From positions 62,001-126,000 of the forward strand of contig JBNGDB010000002.1 of NCBI GenBank assembly GCA_049975245.1: DNA of 64,000 nt, read 5' to 3'. Below are positions 51,590 through 61,063 of the stretch, piece after piece. Both the position numbers and the translations under genes were made by a program. The stretch is from UBA117 sp049975245 (lineage in GTDB: Archaea > Methanobacteriota > Methanobacteria > Methanobacteriales > Methanobacteriaceae). Below the pieces are notes generated by a model. That model searched no databases. It was not told the origin of the DNA and worked only from the letters and a program-made list of their open reading frames with translations. Every line of letters begins with the position of its first letter. Positions within the stretch are counted from its first letter, which is position 1.

Positions 51590-52155
51590 TTTAATACCTC
51601 CTTTATGAAGTATTCATGGATTCTTGTATCGCCAGTGAGTTCAGGGTGGAACGCTGTAGCGATATATTTCCCTTTCTTTACTCCAACTATCTTTTCATTA
51701 AATTTAGCAATTATTTGAGTATCATGACCAATTTCTTCTACATATGGTGCTCTTATAAAGATTCCCATAAATTTATGTCCTAATAAATTTATTTCTTCTT
51801 CAAAAGATTCTTTTTGACTTCCAAAACCATTTCGTTTAACTTTCATATCAATTAATCCTAGTAGGGGTTGATTATAATCTGTTTCAGTTGAAAGTAAAAC
51901 CAATCCTGCACATGTTCCTAATATGGGAATTTTTTTTTGGAGAATAGCATTTTTAACTCCATTTTTTACCATTAGTTTTCCGATGGTTGTGCTTTCTCCC
52001 CCTGAAATGATTAAACCGTCACAATTAAATATTTGAGAGGATTCTTTTACTTTAATAACTTCAGAATCTATTCCCAATTTTTTTAAAGTTTTCATAGTTA
52101 TTAATTCATGTTCTGAAACGTCTCCTTGAAGATCTAAAATTCCTATGGTTATCAT
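51577..52155 (-). CDS. pdxT: pyridoxal 5'-phosphate synthase glutaminase subunit PdxT
   Basis: PdxT hydrolyses glutamine and passes ammonia to PdxS for PLP synthesis. It is a class I amidotransferase of 192 residues: IGILDLQGDVSEH at the start, LIISGGESTTIGKLM, the nucleophile C82 in LGTCAGLVLL and the His-Glu of ATAFHPELTGD. The partner pdxS is not in this window. It is the first gene of the glutamate synthase operon, which groups two unrelated glutamine-hydrolysing enzymes; PLP is also the cofactor of the transaminases that use glutamate. Confidence 0.95.
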   Translation of the reverse strand: MITIGILDLQGDVSEHELITMKTLKKLGIDSEVIKVKESSQIFNCDGLIISGGESTTIGKLMVKNGVKNAILQKKIPILGTCAGLVLLSTETDYNQPLLGLIDMKVKRNGFGSQKESFEEEINLLGHKFMGIFIRAPYVEEIGHDTQIIAKFNEKIVGVKKGKYIATAFHPELTGDTRIHEYFIKEVLNCVE

Positions 52156-52514
52156 TTTTCATTCCTTCGAATATAGATGTGATAATTTTTAATAGTATGT
52201 TGCTGTTTATGGTTATTATTAGGATTATATTATATAAATTTACCGGAAATTTGTTTCCGATACACTTTATTTATTGAAAATTTTATTTTTAAAAACGAAT
52301 AAAATATACAATGTTCAAAAATCTAGTCTAAATATTATTATAACTGAACAAAGATATAAATTTTTTGGAGTTAACTTCAATAGGAAAAAAACGAATTAAC
52401 ATTAATGTTCTCATACAGTATCTTAATTAATTATAAAAATTAAATTGATAAAATTAAATGAATAATTATAAAATTATTAAATGAATTGTTAAATTAAATA
52501 TAAATAGCTAAAAA
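52156..52514. other. intergenic region upstream of pdxT operon
   Basis: About 360 bases between the pdxT start and the mdh stop, both on the minus strand. AT-rich with no open frame. A minus-strand TATA-like TATATAATATAATCC lies near 52223-52236. Nothing else recognised. Confidence 0.4.
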
Positions 52515-53474
52515 TTATCTATTGTTCAATAAATTTAATGTCGAATTCTTCACAAATTCAGCAGCTTTCATAAAATCTTCTCTTTCATTTTCGTTCATGC
52601 TAATAGGTATTATTCCTTCTACCCCTTCTCTTCCTAGTTTAACCGGAACACCCAAACATATATCATTTATTCCTTCAATTTCACCTTCGAGATAAGCAGA
52701 AACAGTTAATATCTTTTTTTCATCATTTAAAATTGTTGTTACCAGGTTAGATATGGCAAAAGCAGGTCCATATTCAGTTGCTCCTTTCTTACTAATTATA
52801 TCGCTCCCAGCGTTTATAACCTTTTGAATGGTAGCCTTCATGTCAATTGATTTATAACCAGTAAAATAATCCCAAGTAGAATAACTTTCTAATGGTATCC
52901 CTCCAATGGAGGTTAAACTAATAAGGGGCACCATATGTTTTCCATGCTGACCAATCACTCTGGTGTGAATTTCACTTACGTGAACGTTAAAGTGTTTAGC
53001 CATAAAATTTCTAAGTCTTAAAGAATCTAAGTGGTTTCCCAAGCCGATAACTCTATTTTTTTCAAAACCTGATTTTTTGTATGCAACATAGGTCATTACA
53101 TCAACAGGATTGGTCACAACTAATATAATTGAATCAGGCGCATGTCTAGCTATTTGTTCAGCATAATTAGCAATTATTTTTCCATTTGTTGCGGAAAGTT
53201 CTATACGATCCATATCAGGTGTTCTAGGTACTCCCGCAGTTAAAACTACTATGTCAGAATTTTCTACAGATTCAATATTATGTGATGAATCAATTTTAAC
53301 ATCCACACCTTTAGCAGCTAACGCATCATTTATATCAAGCATATGACCCTCTACTTTGCCAATGCTATCTTCTCGAGAAATAAGTGTTAATTCAGCCACT
53401 GAATTCTCTTCTGCTAAACAGAAAGCAGCTTCACTACCTACTCTACCGGAAGCTCCAACTATACTAACCTTCAA
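52515..53474 (-). CDS. mdh: malate dehydrogenase, LDH/MDH family
   Basis: NAD(P)-dependent interconversion of malate and oxaloacetate in the incomplete reductive citrate pathway. The Rossmann start KVSIVGASGRVGSEAAFCLA, the VLTAGVPRTPDMDR substrate loop, VVTNPVDVMTYVAYK and GLGNHLDSLRLRNF, and the catalytic His in IGQHGKHMVPL are all present. I start it at the TTG at 53474: AGGTGA lies 4 bases upstream and the protein then begins with the usual (M)KVSIVG. The ATG six codons further up has no SD. Length 319. Confidence 0.93.
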   Translation of the reverse strand: MKVSIVGASGRVGSEAAFCLAEENSVAELTLISREDSIGKVEGHMLDINDALAAKGVDVKIDSSHNIESVENSDIVVLTAGVPRTPDMDRIELSATNGKIIANYAEQIARHAPDSIILVVTNPVDVMTYVAYKKSGFEKNRVIGLGNHLDSLRLRNFMAKHFNVHVSEIHTRVIGQHGKHMVPLISLTSIGGIPLESYSTWDYFTGYKSIDMKATIQKVINAGSDIISKKGATEYGPAFAISNLVTTILNDEKKILTVSAYLEGEIEGINDICLGVPVKLGREGVEGIIPISMNENEREDFMKAAEFVKNSTLNLLNNR

Positions 53475-53684
53475 AATTTCACCTACTGCCATTATAAAAT
53501 TCTATTAAAAAATAAACTAAGTTAACTAATAATTAAATATATTAACTAAATGCTTATTAATTCAATTTATTTATCTGTATTAATTATTTATTTTATTTCA
53601 ATCTTTTATTGATTATTTATCCCCTATCCCCAAAAATATTGATATTATTTATTTATCAACCAGTATAGGTTATTAATAAATTTT

Positions 53685-54242
53685 CTAAAATTTCTTAAGA
53701 TACTCTTCAGAAACTTTTCTAACGTATCCACTTTTATCCTTCAAAGCTTCTTTAAGAGGTTCAATTGCGCGACTATCTCCTATATTTCCCAATGCCCAGG
53801 CAGCACCTCCACGTACAAATCCGCTTGTGTCTTTAAGCGCATTTATCAGTGGTTCAACTGCACGTTTATCTTTAATATTTCCCAATGCCCAGGCAGCACC
53901 TCCACGTACTCGCCAATCTTCATCATTTAATAATTCAATTAGAGGTTCAACAGCATCTTCTCCCATTTTTGAAAGTGCTCCTGAACCTTCTCTTCTAACC
54001 CATTTATTTTCATCCTCTAAAGTATTTATTAGAGGTTCTATAGCTTTAGTATCTCCAATATTTCCAAGTACGTGCGCAGCTCCTCGTCTAACATTTTTAT
54101 TAGCATCATCTAAAGCTTCTATTAAAGGATCAACTGCGGGTTCCCCAATTTCAGTAAGAAGATCTGAAACTTGAACTCTAACATGTTCATCGTCGTCTTT
54201 CATAGTTTCAATCAGTCTTTCTACATTTTTTTTCTTCTCCAT
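53685..54242 (-). CDS. HEAT-repeat protein
   Basis: A 185-residue protein formed from about six 31-residue helical repeats of the HEAT/PBS-lyase type: each has a pattern like AVEPLINALKDxxxxVRGGAAWALGNIGD. The second half contains two almost identical repeats (VRGGAAWALGNI twice), a sign of recent internal duplication. Such proteins serve as binding scaffolds; the partner is unknown. The ATG at 54242 follows GTGA; codons further upstream are open but lack an SD. Confidence 0.88.
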   Translation of the reverse strand: MEKKKNVERLIETMKDDDEHVRVQVSDLLTEIGEPAVDPLIEALDDANKNVRRGAAHVLGNIGDTKAIEPLINTLEDENKWVRREGSGALSKMGEDAVEPLIELLNDEDWRVRGGAAWALGNIKDKRAVEPLINALKDTSGFVRGGAAWALGNIGDSRAIEPLKEALKDKSGYVRKVSEEYLKKF

Positions 54243-54552
54243 TTTTTCACGCTCAAAAATAATCAATAAATTGTAATCCCATATTAATATTATCTCTGCG
54301 ATTTAATATTGTTTTCTATGCAATTTAAACTTGACTAATTTTGATTAATCTTTAGAAGTAATAACAATATATTCATTAATTTAATTCAATTTAAGTAAAT
54401 ATACCGGAAAAATAAATATAAACTTATCAAATGTTCATTATGCTAAAACTTAATGATATAAATTGAACATCCTAATTTAATTTATAAAATTAAATAATTT
54501 ATGATTATACTTTATAAAAATAAATGATTAAAATTTATAAAAATAATTAGAG
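54243..54552. other. intergenic region upstream of the HEAT-repeat gene
   Basis: About 310 bases, AT-rich. A 7-base inverted repeat ATGTTCA (54431-54437) and TGAACAT (54464-54470) encloses a minus-strand TATA-like segment, which could be a regulator site. No gene seen. Confidence 0.4.
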
Positions 54553-55572
54553 TTATGGGCTTTTATAGAGGGTATTTATCAGTTCTATAGCAACTGACTC
54601 TCCTTTATGGTCATCTAATTTTTTAAATATGCCCAATGATTTTTTGAATACTCCATACATGGTTTTTTGATCGTCTAATACGTAACAAACGCTTCCAATT
54701 AGAAGTAAACATAGAGCTTCTCCTTTTTGATCTTTATTTTCATGAAATATATTAAAAGAATCTTTAAATGATTTAAGTGCTTTCGAGGTTTCTCCCTTCT
54801 TTAAAAGTATATCACCAATTAATAAACCAATGGTTGCTTTCCCGGTTTTATCATCTATTAATTCAGCATTGAGGTAAGCATCTTTAAGATAATTAATTGG
54901 ATTATCATCATTAGAATAAGGATCGTACATATCTACATTTTCTAACATCTTAATAACATCTTCTAATTTTACACTCAAACTTTCAAAATCAATTTCAGAT
55001 TTATTTTTTCCAGAAGAGGTATTAACTTGATTAATATTTATTTTACTTTCACTATCTGGAATTTTGACCATATTTTCAAAATCTTCAACGGATTCTTGTT
55101 TTATTTCATCAAAAAGTTGTTTTCTTTGCTTTTTAAGATCTTCAATATTTTTTTTAGGTACTTGATTTGTCTGTGATTTTTTATATTCTTGCAAATCTGC
55201 AATATCATTAATTTTTTCTTGTATATCTTCCATTAAAGGTGATTGAATTGAGTAATAAATATCAAAAGATTTTTGGTAGTGGTTTAAAGCTAATTTTAGT
55301 TTATGTTTAGTAAGGTAGCTATCTCCAATTAAGTTTTGAGTGTATGCTTCGCCTTCGGGGAATTCAAGTTTTCGATATAATTTCAAGGCTTCATTGAAGT
55401 TTTCTAATGCTTTTTCAATTTGCTCATCTTCCAAGTGAAGTACTCCAATGTCTATTAGTGTATCTGCTTCGTGTTCCTGATATTCATGGAGTTTTTTTTC
55501 ATAATTTTTTAAAACACTATTTTTACCTTTCAATGAATCAAATATTCCCAGTATTAACATATTTTTCCACAT
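54553..55572 (-). CDS. tetratricopeptide-repeat protein
   Basis: A 339-residue soluble protein. The first 120 residues hold TPR motifs (ADTLIDIGVLHLEDEQIEKA, ALENFNEALKLYRKLEFPEG, AYTQNLIGDSYLTKHKLKLA, LNHYQKSFDIYYSI). A charged, low-complexity middle (about 140-200) is followed by another group of TPR-like helices (GKATIGLLIGDILLKKGETS, ALCLLLIGSVCYVLDDQKTM). It begins MWKNMLILGIFDSLKGKNSV, closely like the start of its upstream neighbour at 55605-56018, so the two are tandem paralogues. SD GAGGAT. Role unknown; TPR proteins mediate protein-protein contacts. Confidence 0.82.
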   Translation of the reverse strand: MWKNMLILGIFDSLKGKNSVLKNYEKKLHEYQEHEADTLIDIGVLHLEDEQIEKALENFNEALKLYRKLEFPEGEAYTQNLIGDSYLTKHKLKLALNHYQKSFDIYYSIQSPLMEDIQEKINDIADLQEYKKSQTNQVPKKNIEDLKKQRKQLFDEIKQESVEDFENMVKIPDSESKININQVNTSSGKNKSEIDFESLSVKLEDVIKMLENVDMYDPYSNDDNPINYLKDAYLNAELIDDKTGKATIGLLIGDILLKKGETSKALKSFKDSFNIFHENKDQKGEALCLLLIGSVCYVLDDQKTMYGVFKKSLGIFKKLDDHKGESVAIELINTLYKSP

Positions 55573-55604
55573 AATATCCTCAATAATAAATTATAAATAA
55601 TATC

Positions 55605-56018
55605 TTATGATTTATTTATTAGTTCTAATGCTTCTTTAGCTTTTTCAGTTTCCTTGATCTTTTTTAATAGTTCATTTTTAAGATCCGATCTAATTGAAGA
55701 ATATAACTTAAATGATTTTTGATAATGTTTTAGGCCCTTATCCATATTTCTTGCGGTTATATAAGCATCTCCAATAAGATTATAAGTGTAAGCTTCCCCT
55801 TCCGTGAATTCTAGTTTTTGATACAATTTTAATGCTGATTTGAAATCTATTAAAGCATTTTCTAAGTCATCATTTTCCAGTTTTAAAACTCCCATATCTA
55901 TAAGTATATCAGCTTCATATTCTCTATAAATACTTAATTGTTTTTTATAATACTTTAATGATCCTCTTTCGCCTTTAAAAACGTCAAATATACCAATTAA
56001 GAATATGAATTCCCGCAT
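55605..56018 (-). CDS. short tetratricopeptide-repeat protein, paralogue of its neighbour
   Basis: A 137-residue protein that aligns over nearly its whole length with residues 1-125 of the next gene (FLIGIFDVFKGERGSLKYYK against LILGIFDSLKGKNSVLKNYE, and KLEFTEGEAYTYNLIGDAYI against KLEFPEGEAYTQNLIGDSYL). It has three TPR units and a Lys/Glu-rich C-terminal helix. It starts at ATG 56018 behind GGGGATATA. It lies 32 bases upstream of the longer paralogue and probably shares its transcript. Confidence 0.82.
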   Translation of the reverse strand: MREFIFLIGIFDVFKGERGSLKYYKKQLSIYREYEADILIDMGVLKLENDDLENALIDFKSALKLYQKLEFTEGEAYTYNLIGDAYITARNMDKGLKHYQKSFKLYSSIRSDLKNELLKKIKETEKAKEALELINKS

Positions 56019-56198
56019 TATATCCCCTGAATTTAATTCGTATAATAATTATATTTTATCCAACAATACATATATAGAATATATATGAATTATAATTTCA
56101 TGATAATTAGAAATTATGTAATTTTAATGTTATGAGAATATACAGTATATTTAGTAATTTTATTATTTAGAATAATTTACCATATTGGATGAAAAATA

Positions 56199-57188
56199 AT
56201 GTACAATATCACAATTATTCCCGGGGACGGGATAGGTGTAGAAGTTATGGGCGCCTGTTTAGAAGTTTTAGAATCTTTAGATATAAATTTTAATTTTACA
56301 ATGGCCTATGCAGGTAATGAATGCTTTCTAAATACTGGTACTACAATTCCAGATGAAACAATTAATTTGTCAAAAAAATCCGACTCCACTCTCTTTGGTG
56401 CAGTAACTACTGTTCCTGGCCAAAAAAGTGCTATCATTACCTTAAGAAAAAAATTAGATCTTTTTGCAAATGTTAGACCAGTTAAATCATTTGAAGGTAT
56501 AAATTCGGTATATGATGATCTTGATTTTGTAATTATTCGTGAAAATAGCGAAGGACTCTATTCTGGAATAGAAGAAAGTAATGAAAATGGTGCTACGGCA
56601 CTTAGAATTGTTACTAGAAACGCATCTGAGAGAATTTCGAGATTTGCATTCGAATATGCGGTTACCCATAATCGAAATAAAGTTACAGCTGTTCATAAAG
56701 CAAATGTGCTCAAAAAAACAGACGGAATATTCAAAGATAGCTTTTATAATGTTGCAGAAGATTATAAACAGATTAAAACTGAAGATAAATATGTGGATGC
56801 CATGGCCATGTTTCTGGTAACTAAACCACAAAATTTCGATGTTATTGTAACCACCAATCTTTTTGGAGACATTTTATCAGATGAGGGCGCAGGATTGGTG
56901 GGGGGCTTAGGATTAGCACCATCGGCAAATATAGGGACATATAACGCTTTATTTGAGCCAGTTCATGGTTCAGCTCCAGACATTGCGGGGAAAAATATTT
57001 CAAATCCTTTAGCAATGATATTTTCATCAATAATGATGTTAAATTATTTAAAAGAAAATAATGAGGCTAAAAGACTTGAAAATGCAGTTATTGAATTATT
57101 GAGGGAAAGTAAAATATTAACACCTGATTTAGGTGGCAACTATTCAACGACCGATATGGTTAAGGAAATTAAAAAGAAATTAAAATAA
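56199..57188 (+). CDS. aksF: homoisocitrate / 3-isopropylmalate dehydrogenase family protein (AksF/LeuB-like)
   Basis: A beta-decarboxylating dehydrogenase of the isocitrate/isopropylmalate family, NAD(P)-dependent. Motifs are IIPGDGIGVEVM at the start, substrate arginines in LRKKLDLFANVRPVKSF and the RENSEGLYSGIEE segment, the Lys in VTAVHKANVLKKTDG, Asp clusters in TTNLFGDILSDEGAGLVGGLG, and EPVHGSAPDIAGKN for the cofactor. In methanogens one paralogue (AksF) makes 2-oxosuberate for coenzyme B and another (LeuB) makes leucine; the choice here is uncertain, and isocitrate dehydrogenase is a third option. It is divergent from the TPR genes. Confidence 0.85.
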   Translation: MYNITIIPGDGIGVEVMGACLEVLESLDINFNFTMAYAGNECFLNTGTTIPDETINLSKKSDSTLFGAVTTVPGQKSAIITLRKKLDLFANVRPVKSFEGINSVYDDLDFVIIRENSEGLYSGIEESNENGATALRIVTRNASERISRFAFEYAVTHNRNKVTAVHKANVLKKTDGIFKDSFYNVAEDYKQIKTEDKYVDAMAMFLVTKPQNFDVIVTTNLFGDILSDEGAGLVGGLGLAPSANIGTYNALFEPVHGSAPDIAGKNISNPLAMIFSSIMMLNYLKENNEAKRLENAVIELLRESKILTPDLGGNYSTTDMVKEIKKKLK

Positions 57189-57228
57189 TTATAGCGTAGT
57201 TTTATATAAGTATTTAGGGTATTGGAGA

Positions 57229-58113
57229 TCATTTATTGGTTATCATGGTACCTATACCTTGCTTTGTGAATATTTCAAGTAAAATTGAATGCTGAATTCT
57301 TCCATCAATAATATGGGCTGATTTAACTCCGCCTTCCAGCGCATCTATACATGTTAAAGTTTTTGGAAGCATTCCCTCTTTTATTATCCCATTTTCTATT
57401 AGTTCCTTTACTTCGTCAATATTTATTTTCTTAATTAAGGAATCTGGATTAGACGGGTCTTCTAATATTCCGGGGACATCTGTGAGTATTATAAGTTTCT
57501 CAGCATCTATTTTAGCCGCTATATCTCCTGCTACAGTATCGGCATTTAAGTTTAAAGCATTTGCATTAGTATCAACACCTATTGGGGAAATAATAGGGAT
57601 ATAGTTGTTTTCTGTGAGCATTTCTATGATTTCTGGATTTATAGATTCTATTTTTCCAACTAATCCTAAATCCACATACTTTTCTTCACCAGTAATCTTA
57701 TCCAGTATCATATGAGGATCTTTTTTCTTAGCCAAAAGAAGACGACTATCTTTTCCAGATAAGCCCACGCCTTTACCACCGTGTAGACAAATTTTTGAAA
57801 CTATTTCGGTATTTATTTTACCTACAAGAACCATTTTTACGATATCCATAGTTTCTTGGTCTGTAATTCTTAAACCTTCAATAAATTGAGGTTCTTTACC
57901 TAACTTCCCCATAGATCTGGAAATTTCAGGACCTCCTCCATGCACTACAATTGGTTCCATTCCCACGTACTTTAATAGAACAGTATCCCGTGCAGTAGAT
58001 TCCATTGCCCCTTCATCAATCATGGCGTGACCTCCATACTTAATTAAAATCTTTTTTTTGTGGAATTTTTTGATGTATGGAAGTGCCTCAATTAAAATAT
58101 TCACCGTTTTCAT
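57229..58113 (-). CDS. argB: acetylglutamate kinase
   Basis: Phosphorylates N-acetylglutamate in arginine synthesis. The amino-acid-kinase fold is clear: KKILIKYGGHAMID at about residues 19-32, VVHGGGPEISRSM, the NLNADTVAGDIAAKIDAEKLIILTDVPGI stretch and GMLPKTLTCIDALEGGVKSAHIIDGR. Length 294 is normal. The ATG follows GGGGATAAT. It lies 53 bases downstream of argJ on the same strand; the two are in one operon. Confidence 0.96.
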   Translation of the reverse strand: MKTVNILIEALPYIKKFHKKKILIKYGGHAMIDEGAMESTARDTVLLKYVGMEPIVVHGGGPEISRSMGKLGKEPQFIEGLRITDQETMDIVKMVLVGKINTEIVSKICLHGGKGVGLSGKDSRLLLAKKKDPHMILDKITGEEKYVDLGLVGKIESINPEIIEMLTENNYIPIISPIGVDTNANALNLNADTVAGDIAAKIDAEKLIILTDVPGILEDPSNPDSLIKKINIDEVKELIENGIIKEGMLPKTLTCIDALEGGVKSAHIIDGRIQHSILLEIFTKQGIGTMITNK

Positions 58114-58166
58114 ATTATCCCCATAAGAATTTTTAAATAGACTATTATTTTTAAAGTCATTAATTA

Positions 58167-59360
58167 TTATGTTGTGTATTCTGCATTAATTTTTACATAG
58201 TCATAACTCAAGTCACAGCCATAAGCAACTGCGGATTTTTCTCCAAGTCCTAGGTCTATAATAATTTTAATTTCATTATTTTTCATAATCTTCTCAGCCA
58301 TTTGTAGTTCCGGCGAACCTTGATAAGCCAGTACTTTCCCTTTTTTTACAATTTCAACCGCAGATTCTGCAGACTCCAATGTTACACTTATAATATTTTC
58401 ATCCATTTTTGCTCCAGAATAACCTACAGCGGCTACAATTCTTCCCCAATTTGGATCGGCACCAAAAAAAGCAGTCTTTACTAGAGGTGATTTTGCCACA
58501 GATTTAGCTGCCATTTTAGCATCTTCAAATGTTACAGCCCCCTCTAAAACTACTTCCATGTATTTGGTAGCTCCTTCTCCATCTTGGGCTGTCATTTTTG
58601 TTAATTCTTTACATACATATTCTAGGGCTTCTTGGAAGTTTTGATCTATTGGGCCAGATGTTCCATCTGCCATCAATACTAACATATCATTGGTACTTTC
58701 ATCACCATCTATAACCAACATATTAAAAGACACATCAACTGCTTTTTTAAGAGATTCTTGGAGCTGTGAATGAGTTGCTTTAACATCAGTGGTAATGTAA
58801 CATAGTAATGTCCCCATGTTAGGTTCTATCATACCCGAACCTTTAACTATACCACCTATATGTGCTTTTGAACCATCTTTCAAAGTTGTTTCAACAGAAA
58901 TTTCTTTTGGACGAGTATCAGTGGTTAAAATTGCTTTAGCTGCTTTTTTGGATGCTTCAGCGGAATTTTCAAGATTTTCTAAACATTTATCTATTAAACT
59001 GTTAATTGTTTCCATTGGCATTTTCCTGCCAATAACACCGGTTGATCCTACTGCAACATCTCGAGAGTCTAGGTTTAACTTTTCTGCAACGGTATGTATC
59101 ATGCTTTCTGCATCTTTTAGACCTTCGTCACCCGTGAAACAGTTAGCATTACCACTATTTACTACTATTGCAGATAAATTACCATCTGAACAATTTTCTT
59201 TGGATATAACTATGGGTGCTGCTACAACTTTATTACTGGTGAAAACAGCTGCACATCTACTATTAGGATTTACAATTATCGCAACCCCATATTTGCCCTT
59301 ACGCTTTCCACAAGTTATTACATTATCTACAGAGCATAATCCACCTTCTATAATCTTCAT
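58167..59360 (-). CDS. argJ: bifunctional ornithine acetyltransferase / N-acetylglutamate synthase
   Basis: ArgJ moves the acetyl group from N-acetylornithine to glutamate, the cyclic route of arginine synthesis. The autocleavage site is in AQDGEGATKYMEVVLEGA (Thr of GEGAT becomes the new N-terminus and nucleophile), and VVNSGNANCFTGDEGL and VGSTGVIGRKMPME are family motifs. The C-terminal FFGADPNWGRIVAAVGYSG is also typical. The start at ATG 59360 has GTGATT upstream; a further three codons are open. About 397 residues. Confidence 0.95.
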   Translation of the reverse strand: MKIIEGGLCSVDNVITCGKRKGKYGVAIIVNPNSRCAAVFTSNKVVAAPIVISKENCSDGNLSAIVVNSGNANCFTGDEGLKDAESMIHTVAEKLNLDSRDVAVGSTGVIGRKMPMETINSLIDKCLENLENSAEASKKAAKAILTTDTRPKEISVETTLKDGSKAHIGGIVKGSGMIEPNMGTLLCYITTDVKATHSQLQESLKKAVDVSFNMLVIDGDESTNDMLVLMADGTSGPIDQNFQEALEYVCKELTKMTAQDGEGATKYMEVVLEGAVTFEDAKMAAKSVAKSPLVKTAFFGADPNWGRIVAAVGYSGAKMDENIISVTLESAESAVEIVKKGKVLAYQGSPELQMAEKIMKNNEIKIIIDLGLGEKSAVAYGCDLSYDYVKINAEYTT

Positions 59361-59453
59361 GAAAATCACTTATTAATTTATTTTAAATATTCCATATAAT
59401 ACTAATTATTCTAATCTTTTTAAAAAAGAAAGATAAAAAAATAGAAATTGTTA

Positions 59454-59792
59454 TCAATTATCATTATTTGATTCGTCAGTCTGCGTATTTGTTGGTTCTT
59501 GATTGTTTGTGTCTGTGTTTGTATCTGTATTGGGTTTTGTGGGATTTTCCACATAAACTTCTTGATAGTTTCCTCCATTAGAGGGATTTGCTGGTTTATT
59601 ATCTGTTGTTACTTGATTTGGACTAATTGGTGTTAGGTTAGGATCTTTGTCTTCAGTAAAATTTAAAGAAAACGGGGAAGAGCTATCATTTTGTGATAAA
59701 CCAATAACTATGCCCACACCAGATCCGCAACTAAAAGCAATCAAAGAAATAATGAATGCAACCATTATTTTTCCTTCAGTTTCAGGCCTCAT
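59454..59792 (-). CDS. small membrane-anchored protein with a low-complexity Asn/Thr tail
   Basis: 112 residues from the ATG at 59792, which follows GGGGTAGGA. The N-terminus MRPETEGK precedes one hydrophobic helix (IMVAFIISLIAFSCGSGVGIVIG), and the rest is a polar, unstructured Asn/Thr/Pro-rich chain with a run of TNTDTN-like repeats. It is likely anchored with the tail outside. The frame is open farther upstream into the 3' part of the GGDD gene, but that part has no SD. It is 60 bases downstream of that gene. Confidence 0.65.
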   Translation of the reverse strand: MRPETEGKIMVAFIISLIAFSCGSGVGIVIGLSQNDSSSPFSLNFTEDKDPNLTPISPNQVTTDNKPANPSNGGNYQEVYVENPTKPNTDTNTDTNNQEPTNTQTDESNNDN

Positions 59793-59851
59793 AATTCCTA
59801 CCCCTATTATTTTTTCTAATTCACTATTTAAATAGATTTCTATTGATTTTA

Positions 59852-61063
59852 CTAACGAGATACTGCATATACTATGGAAAGTAAGATGGCTAATATACCG
59901 AAGACCCATCCATATTCTGGATTAAGATTCCATCCTAAAAAGGTGGCTATAAATACAAATATAAAGATTAAAGCTACTTTACCTTTGTTATAGAATACAA
60001 AGTCTATTACTGCTTTGGTAAATTCTGAAGGAACAAAATAAGCATATACTCCGTCAGCTATATCAAAAACCATAACTGAACTATTATTCCATATTTTAAT
60101 ATCATCAGCCATCTGTGCTCGCTCTCCAGCTTCTCTTCTACTTTTACCTATGCCTGATCTTATCTCTACTCCTCTATTAAGACCATACCATAATGAGTCA
60201 ATACCGGCTCTTAAAGCTGCATCTTTAGTGGGTAAATTTGCTATTAAGTCATCACCACCTTCTCGGTATCCCTCTATTTTTCCTTTACAGTCAGATTCTA
60301 TGAATTGTTTAATTTCATTCATAATATCCACTAGCTTATCTCTTCCCTCTTCCTCAATGAAGTGGGTGGAATCAATAACATCAATGAATAAATAATTATC
60401 ATAGTGAACTGGTTTTCCTTTAAGTTTCCCGAATTTTGAGGAAAATACTATGGCGTATTCGCCACCAAGTTTGGTAAAACCAACTCCAGATATTTCTCCA
60501 ATTTCTTTATTAAGATTTATGGCTCTTTCTATTGCAGCAGCTCCAGTCATACCTACTGCAGCCCGAATGCTCATGTCTTTTTCCATTCCAAGTCTGATGA
60601 GTTTTATGGCAATTCTTATTGCATCGTTTTTAGATAACATTCGGGCAACAATTTCACTGGCACTTTCTTCTATAATAGTACCTCTTTCTCTGACAATCAA
60701 ATCTACAAAATCTTTAATTATGCTGCCATGGTTAAAAACCTCAATATATAAAAATCGGTCACTTCCCATAATTATATTACTTAACAAAGCGTATTCATCA
60801 ACTTTATTTTCAGCTGGTTTTAATTCGATGAATTTACGGGTTTCTGGAATGTTTTCAGATCCTACTTCGTTAATAAGATTTTTAAATATATTATTCGTAT
60901 TAATGTGGGCTGGTTCAATTTCAAGAAGCATGGTCTGAGTGTAATTAATCATTTCCACATATTCACGTTCTCTATTATTTGTGGGATAATATTTAGTGCC
61001 TATGCTTAAAACCTTTCTTTTGAGAAAAAAACCAAAAATAGCTTTCATTAAATAATTTGCCAT
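59852..61063 (-). CDS. membrane protein with a GGDD palm/cyclase-like domain
   Basis: 403 residues. Residues 1-180 are an alpha/beta region with no known family. Residues 224-315 look like a nucleotide cyclase or polymerase palm domain: LFIDVIDSTHF (D228, D231) as the first metal strand and YREGGDDLIANLPTKDAALRAG (GGDD at 269-272) as the second, then VEIRSGIGKSRREAGERA, in the order seen in GGDEF, Cas10-type and class III cyclase domains. Two transmembrane helices (about 362-379 and 384-400) close the protein, so the catalytic-looking part is probably cytoplasmic. Its ATG meets the stop of the NYN RNase gene upstream. Product, if any, is unknown. Confidence 0.65.
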   Translation of the reverse strand: MANYLMKAIFGFFLKRKVLSIGTKYYPTNNREREYVEMINYTQTMLLEIEPAHINTNNIFKNLINEVGSENIPETRKFIELKPAENKVDEYALLSNIIMGSDRFLYIEVFNHGSIIKDFVDLIVRERGTIIEESASEIVARMLSKNDAIRIAIKLIRLGMEKDMSIRAAVGMTGAAAIERAINLNKEIGEISGVGFTKLGGEYAIVFSSKFGKLKGKPVHYDNYLFIDVIDSTHFIEEEGRDKLVDIMNEIKQFIESDCKGKIEGYREGGDDLIANLPTKDAALRAGIDSLWYGLNRGVEIRSGIGKSRREAGERAQMADDIKIWNNSSVMVFDIADGVYAYFVPSEFTKAVIDFVFYNKGKVALIFIFVFIATFLGWNLNPEYGWVFGILAILLSIVYAVSR

